Assembly (NCBI RefSeq): GCF_000003815.2
Contig: NC_049995.1
Span: 6,706,581-6,736,754, forward strand
Reading direction: 5' to 3'
DNA length: 30,174 nucleotides
Origin: Branchiostoma floridae
Taxonomy: Eukaryota > Chordata > Leptocardii > Amphioxiformes > Branchiostomatidae
Positions 21,001 through 29,320 of the stretch are shown one piece after another; positions within the stretch are counted from its first letter, which is position 1, and every line of letters begins with the position of its first letter. Below the pieces are notes generated by a model. That model saw only the letters and a list, made by a program, of their open reading frames with translations. It ran no database searches and had not been told where the DNA came from. Made by a program: the position numbers and the translations under genes.

Positions 21001-24000
21001 CCCCGTGTACACGGCCGGCATGTTTCTGATCAGCGTGTTTGGCTTCAATACGATGTTTATAGAGACTTAAAAAGTTGTTCATATAAAATTGTAGTACAAA
21101 ACGTCAGCGTGGCTTCTTTTTTTTGTCAATGACAACATTTACTACTTTGTAATAGCGAAATATATTTTTTGCGGTTTTCGCGACAATGGGAATAAGCTGA
21201 CGGAAAAAAAATCGAGCTGGCTAAAGCCCTGACTGAGAACCTGTAACTCCTAGCTCTAGTGCACTGTAAACCAGTCAGTATATCCCTGTCATCAAAACGT
21301 TGGCTCCTAATAAAATTCATGGTTATGCATCAAGAGTTTTGTTATTAAGTATCTTACCGACCAAATGAAATTATTCACCGAATAGTATTGCTTATTTTCG
21401 CTAATCATTACCTGTTTTTTTTTTCTCTTATCAAAAGATATTGACGAGTGTTTGTCTAAACCATGTCAAAATGGCGGCACCTGTACCGATGGGATTGACA
21501 GCTACAACTGCACATGCGCAGCAGGTTACACAGGTCTGACCTGTCAACTGGGTACGTCATAAGAAAAGCTATTTTTCTGATTTTGATTAACGATGCTATA
21601 CAATTTAGATACTGAACAGTTGTTTAAAAGACATTTGGCGTAGCTACCTATATGAAGTCACCAGATTCTGCAGTCTTTCCTATGTCTATCATTTGACATT
21701 CCGAGAATAATTTTAAACTAGAGTTCGGGGACCTCATACCTCCATGAAATATTTATTGCTTTTTGTGGATGTTATGTATGTTGATGGTCGGTTGTATTTG
21801 AGAGTAATGGATATTACTGTTATGGGAGAGAACTGGTTTTTCATTCAAAGACAAAAACTATGTCCATCTGATTAGGAAATATAAATATGTGACACTTGAA
21901 GTATAATGTGAGTTTAATAGATCGACGCCATATGGTAGCGTGGTGTTCTTGAAATATCCTTCAACCAATACCTACATGTAGGATACGGGGACAAGTTGAT
22001 GCCAGATATATATCATAGCCACGCATAGAGTCATAACGCCATGCGGAGCACAAAATCTAACAGCGCAAACGAAGTATAACACACCAGGTCAAAAAGCTCG
22101 GGGTTCCCCAACCAGCTGTCATACACCTCACTATCTGCTTGGAGCTAAGCCCATTAACAAAGGCTTAAAGCACGATGCCTGTTCCAATATATCGCAGATA
22201 TAGGGGTGGTTTCTGATATTATTACATCAATTATAACGACAGATACGGCGCCCAAAATCTCATCGCTTTGAGCTTTTATCATACTCCACCAACACAACAA
22301 GTATAAAACGAATCCATTTAGCCATTCTTGAGTAATCTTGTACACAGATCCAAACAGCTGTCGTAGAAATCACCTCACTATCTGAGATGAGCTAAGCCCA
22401 TTAACAAAGGCTTAAAGCACGATGCCTATTCCAATATATCGCAGATATAGGGGTGATTTCTGATATTATTACATCGATTATAACGACAGATACGGTGCCC
22501 AAAATCTCATCGACTTGAGTTTTCATCATACCCCACCAACACAACAAGTATGAAACCAATCCATTCAGCCATTCTTGAGTAATCTTGTACACAGATCCAA
22601 ACAGCTGTCGTAGAAATCACCACACCGTCTGAGATGAGCTAAGCCCATTAACAAAGGCTTAAAGCACGATGCCTGTTCCAATATATCGCAGATATAGGGG
22701 TGATTTCTGATATTATTACATCGATTATAACGACAGATACGGCGCCCAAAATCTCATCGATTTGAGCTTTTATCATACTCCACCAACACAACAAGTATAA
22801 AACGAATCCATTTAGCCATTCTTGAGTAATCTTGTACACAGATCCAAACAGCTGTCGTAGAAATCACCTCACTATATGAGATGAGCTAAGCCCATTAACA
22901 AAGGCTTAAAGCACGATGCCTATTCCAATATATCGCAGATATAGGGGTGATTTCTGATATTATTACATCGATTATAACGACAGATACGGTGCCCAAAATC
23001 TCATCGATTCGAGCTTTCATCACACCCCACCAACACAACAAGTATGAAACCAATCCATCCATCCGTTCTTGAGTAATCATCTACACAGACAGAGACACAT
23101 TACAGAAAATATAACCTCCATTCCATGACATTTCATGGAGGTAAAAATTGTAGAAACAAAAGCCAACAGCTGCAAACACATACAAAACAATATATCCGGC
23201 TTTTGTTGGGGTAATCATCCCGGTTTTATGTCAATGCTGTTTGCTGAATGAATGTTTTTTTTCCAACAGAAATTGACGAATGTCAGACCGGCCCATGTCA
23301 AAATGGCGGCTCCTGCATCAACGGAGTTGACGACTACAGTTGCACATGCGCACCAGGGTACACCGGGCAGACATGTGGGATAGGTAGGCTATACTGACAT
23401 CTATTCCTCGTGCTAGTCTATGCATTTGTTGGTCTCGACCGAATTACATAGGGCCAATATGTATTTTGTATATTGAATTCGTATTGGTAGAACCAGACTT
23501 GTCCTTGGCAATGAAACAGATTTTTGCCGATCCACCCATGCATTAATTAATACAAAATAAACAAGTATCTATTTAGGTAGAGGTGACTTTGTATAGATAA
23601 TTCTGTATGTCAGTAGATGTTAATTTTTCTTTAACTTTTTAATGATGTTTAAATATTTGCCTGTTTGCTAAACTAATGTATTCTCCATAGACATTGACGA
23701 ATGTGTGCCCGGTCTGTGTCAAAATGGCGGCTCCTGTATCGACGGAGTTAATGGCTACAGTTGCACATGCGCACCAGGGTACACTGGGCAGACATGTGTG
23801 ATGGGTAAGTCATTCTACTAAAGATAAACCGATCATGCCAGCAACTCAGGAAGAATAAAAAAGGATACAAGCCAAGAGATAACAGACATTTTCTTTTTTC
23901 ACAATCCAGTTTTGTAACCTACGAAAACGCTTGAGTGGCTCCATGAGCCTTGTTTTGTGGTGAATCCTAAGTAAATAAAAAACAAAAACAAGACAGGTTG

Positions 24001-25994
24001 ATGCAAATGAGTCAGGTAGTCCCTGTTGTCTATGTACAAGAGGTAGTATGTAAAATAGCGCAGAATCCCAAGTACCGAAAGCTTCGGTACGTAGGCGTAC
24101 GTTCATGTTAAGGTGGTAGTCCTACGAATCGAACTTTCCGTCACTTGGACCCGTTTCCAAAATCATTTCTATTTTCTCGAGTAACTGCTATTTGGAGATT
24201 TTTTTATTATTACCAGGATGTGTAACCTTCATTAACCTTATATTAAATGTTAGTATGTGCATCAGGGCATATGTAACACATTTTATAGCTGCCCAGAGCA
24301 CGCACTCAAACTTCGGAACAACTTTTTTTTTACCAGCAATCAATAGGGACCCCACATTTCAGTACCAAGGACAACGCTAGTGAACGCAGCAACATTTTAC
24401 TTTGTCACAACCAAGGGCTTAGGGAAAGGGTACTTGTCAGGGATTCCTGTTTTTAAAGAAAAATGCATTACGTTTTGTCTAACAGCATTCTCCTTTTTTT
24501 CATTCCCTGTACCTACTATAGACTTAGATTTGTCTACAACAAACTTGCCCCCAACTGTAACTCCAACAGCCGTCAAGGACAAAGTAACAGTTGGTGTAAC
24601 AGAACCAGGAGCTTCAGGAGGGACGGACTTCCTCTCCGTGTCTGCCGCAGACGTCGCCTGGATCGCCCTGTGGACAGCCGTGGCCGTGGCCATCTTACTG
24701 CTGCTCATCATCGTCATAGCTCTCTGCTGCTGCCTGGTCAAGACTTGGAAAAAGGACAGAAGGTGAAGACTGTTTTCATAAAAGCGATGAAAAACAATAT
24801 GTTATGTTTGTTATGTTGTTACTCCAAATTTTCTTCATTCAATGACCGTTTTTAAAGGTAAGGCACTAGGTACATACCTCCAAATTTTCGACGGCTGACA
24901 GTCCATCTTGTTCAGGGAGAGTGACCTAGTCTCGATCTCGCGAGAGAGCACGAGACTAGATCAGGCTTGCATGGATCATCTTGTAATGTACTTGAAATGT
25001 ACTTGTAATGTTGTTGTAATGTTGAGTTTCTTGCAAGTATAAGAATATGCATCAACTGCATACAATTTAGCATCTCACTTACTAAGCAGGTTTGATAGAT
25101 CTAGAAATATGACGTTTTGAATGATATCAAATTATGCAGAAATATTGAAACACACTAATATTTGGGTTTTCCTGGAAACATTCACTTCTATGAACTTCAA
25201 GTTAGCTATTGGAAAATGTCATGGATTTATACTACAAAAATATTGCAACTGTACATATGAGTGATATGACCAACAAGAATAACATATATTTTCTCCTTCC
25301 TTCCAAGGGTTGAGAGTAAAGAAGAGTTGATACTTGCCCAACGTGATTCAGCCGTTGGCGTTCGGTACGTAAAACAAACACACAATTCGACAGGCCAAAA
25401 ATATTGTTGACAAGAATATAAACAAGGCCTTTTATTAATTGCCATTTTTGGGTTTAGCCAGTAGGTATGTTTTGTGCGGACCGCTTTACAGTATATCATA
25501 TCATACTGTCAGTACTGACCAATATAGAGTTTTATCAATGACAGCATGAGGTTTAAACTAATGATCAATTGTTGAGGCAATACGCAAATGCCAGCAATGG
25601 AACATTCTACTCAAGTTGGGTTTTGTTTTTGTTTTAAGCAGAAGAAGACAAAAAACACCACTTTTTTCTATAATTTGCCCGTTCTATTCTCAAATAAAAT
25701 GAGACTTAATCTTCGTTTGTGAATATAGGAATGTAGGAGAAAGTCGTGGTAACTTCGTAAAACAATTTTGTTCTATATTGAATGATTCAATGCCATTATT
25801 AACTGCTCTATTCTAGCCGACCTCGTCCCCACAAGCTATCGCCTGCAGTCCCGTTTCCAGCAGAAAGGGGGCGTTGTGACACCACAAAGAAGTCACCTCC
25901 AAAAGTGAGTCTGACGGATGTAGAGACGCCGGTGGTCATCCCCCGCCCGTACGTTCGGTCCTACAACTCACCGTGGGACCCACTGGACTTTTAG
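14015..25994 (+). CDS. discoidin (F5/8C) - five EGF - transmembrane receptor-like protein, 528 aa, 12 exons
   Basis: Predicted type I membrane protein. Exons: 14015-14105, 16752-16921, 18333-18470, 19399-19540, 20043-20156, 20342-20455, 21438-21551, 23270-23383, 23691-23804, 24522-24762, 25308-25364, 25817-25994. All have AG/GT borders and the sum is 1587 bp in one frame. Residues 1-30 are a signal peptide (hydrophobic [11 protein letters not shown], then VEAQ). Residues 35-180 are an F5/8 type C domain ([14 protein letters not shown] ... [13 protein letters not shown] ... [12 protein letters not shown] ... ELIGCD). Residues 181-370 are five EGF modules. Residues 371-414 are a Thr/Pro-rich stalk, about 415-443 the membrane helix (rich in Val/Leu/Ile with CCC), and 444-528 a basic tail ending [10 protein letters not shown]. 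Discoidin domains bind lipids, glycans or collagen, and EGF modules act as spacers or bind protein; the ligand is unknown. I do not recognise a named vertebrate orthologue. A diverged tandem paralogue starts at 27638. Confidence 0.9.
14139..14698. mobile_element. 560-bp TTAA-flanked inverted-repeat element in intron 1
   Basis: Ends AGGTATGCTACGTAAT and ATTACGTAGCATAGCT are inverted repeats flanked on both sides by TTAA (14135-14138 and 14699-14702). The aligned intron of the second gene copy runs GATAAGTTTAGTACCACG with no insert. TTAA targets are typical of piggyBac-type elements, but the ends are not CCC and no transposase is visible, so the class is open. Confidence 0.75.
15105..15445 (+). 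mobile_element. tRNA-headed SINE in intron 1, shared with the paralogue
   Basis: Head TGTGGTGTAACGGTAAGAG and box-B-like CCAGAGTTTGAGCCCC, body CTCACTTCACTCACGTGACA, then GGACGTC and the tail GCATGTTAAAGAGCCC. The second gene copy has the same SINE at the same place (29075-29320), so it predates the gene duplication. Confidence 0.7.
15912..16103. mobile_element. MITE of the TACTGTAAATGCA family, copy 2
   Basis: 192 bp with ends TACTGTAAATGCAG and TACATTTACAGTA; interior TTCGCGGTGG and TTTACCGCGAACTTAAAACC as in 12041-12252. The paralogous intron runs through the site near 29880-29920 without it. Confidence 0.85.
16291..16523. mobile_element. MITE with TACCCCTGTGACAT ends, carrying a LINE-tail insert
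   Basis: TACCCCTGTGACAT (16291) and ATGTGACAGGGGTA (16510) are inverted ends. The interior has GAACATCGATCGGACGACG and the mirror-like CCATCGATACGCCCGAAG. Within it, 16357-16412 reads on minus as a retroelement end (TTGTGCAATAAAGTTATTAT), a nested insertion. Confidence 0.7.
16899..16971 (+). repeat. tandem duplication of the discoidin exon 2 end
   Basis: CCCGTCACCATGGTTACAG, the last bases of the exon ending at 16921, recurs at 16953-16971, 50 bp on. The following ACGTCAC also repeats. The exon copy is followed by GTAACG (donor) and the intronic copy by CTGACG, so only the first can be spliced. Confidence 0.85.
17020..17335 (+). mobile_element. LINE (CR1/L2-like) 3' end in intron 2
   Basis: 17159-17287 encodes [26 protein letters not shown] and IVTQNA-stop, the end of a reverse transcriptase with Trp changed to a TGA stop (17174-17176). 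The 3' tail AGTGGCTCCATGAGCCTTG and AATAAAAAAA follows. A dead, 5'-truncated copy of the family at 7740-8110. Confidence 0.82.
17822..18080. repeat. (GT)n microsatellite with GCGCGC blocks
   Basis: About 260 bp of GT with alternating GCGCGCGC blocks, ending in an uninterrupted GT run of roughly 50 bp. Alternating purine-pyrimidine of this length is Z-DNA-prone. It lies 250 bp before the second discoidin exon (18333). The Val/Cys open frames are artefacts. Confidence 0.95.
18885..19175 (+). mobile_element. tRNA-headed SINE in intron 3
   Basis: Head GGACCGCGTAGCGCAG, box B GGGGGTTCGAATCCGG, body GGAAAGGCACTTTACACGAC, a 24-bp internal repeat (GTGAAAATGAGTACTTAA type), then GGGCCGTCCCTCGGATAAG and CACGTTAAAGAACCC. 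It is the best preserved copy of the family in the window. Confidence 0.78.
19265..19375 (+). repeat. repeat tail with a degenerate hammerhead-like motif
   Basis: CCGAAGAAGG, then a 4-bp stem TGAC/GTCA around AGACG, then GCGAAACGCG (19270-19301), followed by AATAAAGAACTTTG at 19330. This resembles the motif at 6011-6043 but with C in place of the core U. Origin and function are not established. Confidence 0.35.
20550..21335. repeat. inverted copies of a dispersed repeat bracketing a SINE
   Basis: CTTGATGCACCATCATAAAA with TTTATTACGAGCCAACG (20555-20592) returns in reverse complement at about 21296-21333 (CGTTGGCTCCTAATAAAATT, then TATGCATCAAG). Both are linked to a CCTGACGAAG / GCCCTGACTGAG segment on the inner side. 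Either one element with inverted ends or two opposed insertions; the interior holds the 5S-headed unit. Confidence 0.55.
20623..20870 (+). mobile_element. 5S rRNA-headed SINE-like unit
   Basis: 20623-20741 (119 bp) matches 5S rRNA from end to end: GCTACGGCC, then CCCGATC, GATCTCGGAAGATAAGCA (box A), TGCTTGGATGGGGGACC (intermediate/box C), CGGATTGCTGTAGCC. After it comes GGGAGGGACGTAAAACGACC and further tail to about 20870, resembling the tails of the tRNA-headed SINEs here. Differences from the 5S consensus, the added tail and the intron location argue against a functional 5S gene. Confidence 0.82.
22118..23090 (-). repeat. tandem array of four 247-bp units, A-B-A-B
   Basis: Unit landmarks (CACGATGCCT) repeat with a 247-bp period near 22172, 22419, 22666 and 22913. 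Units 1 and 3 share GCCTGTTCC, TACGGCGCCC and TATAAAACGAATCC; units 2 and 4 share GCCTATTCC, TACGGTGCCC and TATGAAACCAATCC. The array therefore grew by duplication of a 494-bp dimer. Each unit has a 61-63 codon minus-strand open frame, but changes between units are often amino-acid changing. It fills intron 7. Confidence 0.92.
23115..23145. repeat. short hairpin at the end of the array
   Basis: ACCTCCATTCCATGACAT and TTCATGGAGGT form an imperfect hairpin (ACCTCCAT/ATGGAGGT) just past the last 247-bp unit. It probably belongs to the same repeat family as its terminal structure. Confidence 0.5.
23870..23985 (+). mobile_element. LINE 3' end in intron 9
   Basis: Encodes [17 protein letters not shown]-stop, aligning to the last residues of the reverse transcriptase ends at 7787 and 17287, then the family tail AGTGGCTCCATGAGCCTTG and GTAAATAAAAAACAAAAAC. 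Severely 5'-truncated. Confidence 0.75.
24853..24965. mobile_element. partial copy of the fold-back element at 1924
   Basis: TTAAAGGTAAG, ACCTCCAAATTTT, TCCATCTTGTTC, AGTGACCTAG and ATCTCGCGAGAG follow the same order as one arm of 1924-2127. Only about half of the element is present, in intron 10 of the receptor gene. Confidence 0.55.
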
Positions 25995-26689
25995 AAAGAA
26001 GCCTGTCATGTTTTCTCTCGCCCTTCACAATGATTTACAACCGTAGCCTGGAAACTAGTGTTCTGACGTCTATGTAGTAAAATATGATGTCGTCGAAGTG
26101 TTGTGCTTCTTTTTAGAGCTTTGACAGGGTTATAATGTCGACTCCGATCACTACCTCTCTACCGGCGTTACCGTCACTCAGACTCTGCTAGCTCGTAATC
26201 TCCACCTAACTCAATCTCCACCAAAACGAAATACCTGATATAATGACAGATTCTGCTGGAGATGCACAGCTAAAATCAGGAGAAGCCAGACTGATGCACA
26301 AGGCAGAAGATTTCAAAGCGAATACCGAGACAAGACCTTATACACTTCAACAGACCTCAATCGGACAACAGATATCACTCTTGTATGGGACTGTTGAGCT
26401 ATAGCCAAATGTACATGTTTGCGCCGAAGGTTACGTTCATACTTCAACATTGACTGCCGAAAATACCTCTTTAACTCAGTGTAGATATGTAAAAGGAAAT
26501 ATCTCAACATCACAATGTACCTATCTTAGAGGCTGTTTCATTGGGCATCGGTCCAGACCACGGGTAAAAATTGAAATTCACACTTGTAATGAGAACTTTA
26601 TTCCACGTCATTTTAGAGCTTATATTATTACACGAGTACAAGTATGGGAAGCGTCAAACAGCCGTGCAGCTTACAAGAAGATACGTACG
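25995..26689. other. 3' flank / UTR of the receptor gene, no further gene seen
   Basis: Begins right after the TAG at 25992. I saw no AATAAA or ATTAAA hexamer on the plus strand here, so the cleavage site is not defined by a canonical signal. No exon-like stretch or known repeat was recognised. Confidence 0.4.
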
Positions 26690-27637
26690 TACAAGATCGA
26701 GAGGTAGCGGTTTAGATTCTTGGCATCACTAGCTATAGCTAGTGTAGGAATGGGTACCTAACTACGATCGGGGGAGAGGGGTGGGGTAAATGCTGGTGTA
26801 ATGATACGTATGGGCTCCGCCTTTCACAACTATATATCACAGCGTATAGCAATCCACTGTCCCTCCGACCTCAAAAGGGCAATCAGAATACAATCTATCT
26901 TTTACATAAACACGATACAACGTCTATCATGTAGACTTTACGAGATAAATGTTTGCGCAAGGTCCGATACTCTTTCGTTGATGACATGCAATAAAAGCAT
27001 TAGACGATTAAAAAAAAGATAAGTCAGCGCTTTTAATGACAAAAGTTACAACAGTTTGCAACAGATGATCATGAACATAAATATTGACCGCTGCCCTATA
27101 CAACAAGATATATGCATATGTGTCTACAATATTTCAAATATAACTCCCTAAAGAACATTGTTTATGTAATTTGAAAGTGGAGATAATGTACAGCATCTAT
27201 TACCTATGAAATGTACAATACATCAATACGTCAATAGCGTCAATACATCAAAGGCACTGTGTTATATACGCGTATAAACTGTCAATATATATGAGAGAAA
27301 ATTTCTTAACGCAACGATATTACCACGACTTTTGTATGACCAACAAAAAAACTACAAAATAGTAATACGAAATAAGTTTACTTAGTATATATAAGCAATG
27401 AAGGCTAACATTAGATATATGATATTCATGCTAACAATAAAAGATATCTCAAAGTCTGCTTGAATTCGATTGGCAAATTAAAGAACACCAGTGATTTATT
27501 GCATTGTTATCTTCAAACACTTCGCACACACCTTTAGGTGACAGAGGCGTTACAGAACTAACGTTGTAAAACGTATTGGCTACACTTAGGCCGACGTTTC
27601 TAGGTTAAACTCCGTTGTTGACTAGATATGCTTCAAA
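26690..27637 (+). repeat. duplicated 5' flank of the receptor gene (second copy)
   Basis: Aligns in order with about 12.76-14.01 kb: SINE head ACAAGATCGAGAGG, tail ATGGGCTCCGCCTTTC, GCAATAAAAGCATTAG, GTGATTTATTGCATTG, CTTCAAACACTTCGC, ACGTTGTAAAACGTATTGGC. The first copy has the MITE at 13595-13823, which is absent here. It presumably holds the promoter of the second gene; no TATA box was identified. Confidence 0.8.
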
Positions 27638-27731
27638 ATGGCGTGCTATGATGTTTGGCGGATTTCTTACAGCGTGTTTATGATAGCTTTTCTCGCTGTC
27701 GGACTTACGTATACTGTCGTTGAAGCACAAG
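27638..27731 (+). CDS. signal-peptide exon of a tandem paralogue of the discoidin/EGF receptor
   Basis: ATG at 27638 opens MACYDVWRISYSVFMIAFLA, then VGLTYTVVEAQ, and stops at a donor AAG|GTAATTG (GT at 27732). The first gene's exon 1 reads [20 protein letters not shown], then [10 protein letters not shown]; start context, phase 1 end and donor are conserved. The distance between starts is 13,623 bp. The open frame continues past the donor to 27883, but intron homology with the first copy begins at the donor. Later exons lie beyond the window, so the domain content of this copy is inferred. Confidence 0.82.
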
Positions 27732-28078
27732 GTAATTGTTTCTGTTACTTACATACTAATGATAAGTTTAGTACCACGAAAAGTGCGGAAAAACAAAGTA
27801 TTCTATGCGACTGCTCCAGTCTAAATTCATTTAGATTGACTTCTTTCTCTGAGGCAATGGACGACAATGGATTCAGTTTCTGATGAAATATGTGGTCAGA
27901 TGTTAGGAGGATATTAGTTTATTTTTAAGACGTTGAGAGAAAAAGATAGCCTTTAGTGGCCTCTTTAAACTTTAAAGAGCTCTTTTCCTTCGTAAGCAAA
28001 ATATACGTATTACGTGATATACATAACACATGTTTTGCGTATTAGCACATATGATATTGGCTCCTCGTAGTAGGTTAA

Positions 28079-29030
28079 CCCTATTCAGACCGGGCTTTTT
28101 TGGTCATCCCTGGACGGGGGGGGGGGGGGCTTTTGAGGCCCTCCACTTCTAAGTCCTATAACTCTAAAACGACGTGCCGTAGGGCCACCAAATTTTTAGG
28201 ACATAATGTCGACATAATATCTGACAAGTATGTGACGTTTGACGTTACGTTAACGTAGGATGACGTAATTATGACGTCATCAATTTGATTATATTGGCCG
28301 GAGCCATGAAAAAGGGGTATTCTCAGAAAATTTCAAGTTATGCAACAGAAATGCAACAACAAGTGCAGATAACAGAATGATAAAGTTTATTACGACATGT
28401 GTTGCCAATAGCAACATCAATGACGTCAAAATGACGTCATAAAATGACGTCATGCACATCCAAGATACGAGTTGGGCTCCGCCATATTATACCCACCACC
28501 TTGAATTTTCAAAAATACTTTTTTTGCAACAAATAATCACAAAGGGCAATGGAAATAGACTAAATTCATTCATTTAGATGGTTTTTGATGAAAAAATACC
28601 AGGTAGTTACAAATTTTAAGGGAAAATTAGCTTGTTATTGTTGATCTGGCTATACGGTCCGCCATCTTGGATTTTGGGCTGATGACGTCATCAAATTAGC
28701 ATAATTTATGCATATATAATTATGAAAGATATGCTTAATAATGTTAGATTTTATTAATGTAACAAAATAGCAGTAATATAGCAAATAAATGTGAAAAATA
28801 CCCTGTTAGAACCAAAAATAGTGATTTTTGGCAAAACTGCCTGTCAACAAACGGTTGCCATGGCAACCCGAAAAAATGGAAAATTTGTCAAACTTCGGGA
28901 AATTGTTGCCAACAATATTTTAGGAAAAGTCACTAAATTTGGTGGCTCTAGCGTAAGCCGTTCTGGCGTTATAGGACATCGAAGTCGGCGCGGGCCTCAA
29001 AAGCCCCCCCCCCCCCCGGTCTGAATAGGG
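28079..29030. mobile_element. piggyBac-like non-autonomous element, 952 bp
   Basis: Ends CCCTATTCAGACCGGG and CCGGTCTGAATAGGG are inverted repeats, directly flanked by TTAA on both sides (28075-28078 and 29031-29034), the piggyBac hallmark. Inward, a run of 14 G with CTTTTGAGGCCC faces a run of 14 C preceded by GGGCCTCAAAAG. No transposase frame is present. The aligned site in the first gene copy (15067, GTAGGTTTATCTTCC) is empty. The interior carries five TGACGTCA octamers. Confidence 0.88.
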
Positions 29031-29074
29031 TTAACCTTCCGCACTCGACAATAAAACACCAATGTGTAAATAGT

Positions 29075-29320
29075 GGCTTCGTGTAGGGTGACCATTGGGT
29101 TTGTCTCAAAGCCTAAACACCCTGGGTTTGAATCCTCTGACATGCTCCTATATTGTAACATTGGCAAAAGCACATTACAGTAATTTTCTCGCTTCACTCA
29201 CTGACAAGTTAAACGTAGGAACTAGCCATTTTTGTTCAGGGCCGTCCCTCGAATAGGAGGTCCCGTGTTTGATGAGAGTCACACCTGGAGCATGTTAAAG
29301 AACCCAACACACTTACGAGT
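29075..29320 (+). mobile_element. tRNA-headed SINE, paralogous copy
   Basis: TCGTGTAGGGTGACCATTGG head, box-B-like CCTGGGTTTGAATCC, body CTCGCTTCACTCACTGACA, GGGCCGTCCCTCGAATAGG and tail GCATGTTAAAGAACCC. Same place in intron 1 as 15105-15445. Confidence 0.7.

Larger units (their letters stand above)
20043..23804 (+). other. five EGF module exons, 114 bp each, phase 1-1
   Basis: Exons 20043, 20342, 21438, 23270 and 23691 are all exactly 114 bp and split the glycine or acidic codon before IDxC. EGF2-5 begin with a (D/N/E)IDEC calcium-binding start, have CQNGG, and carry the Asn/Asp hydroxylation pattern (C[ITS][DN]GxxxYxCxC). EGF1 starts IDHC and lacks the Gln-Asn-Gly-Gly box. EGF4 and EGF5 are most alike ([12 protein letters not shown]). 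Any exon could be skipped in frame. Confidence 0.93.

Noticed and set aside
22154-23080. Four repeated 61-63 codon minus-strand frames as a small gene family
   Set aside because: They lie in a satellite-like array, and differences among units often change amino acids; no start or splice context.
24397-24741. 114-codon minus-strand open frame
   Set aside because: Antisense shadow of the stalk and transmembrane exon, which has correct splice borders and phase.
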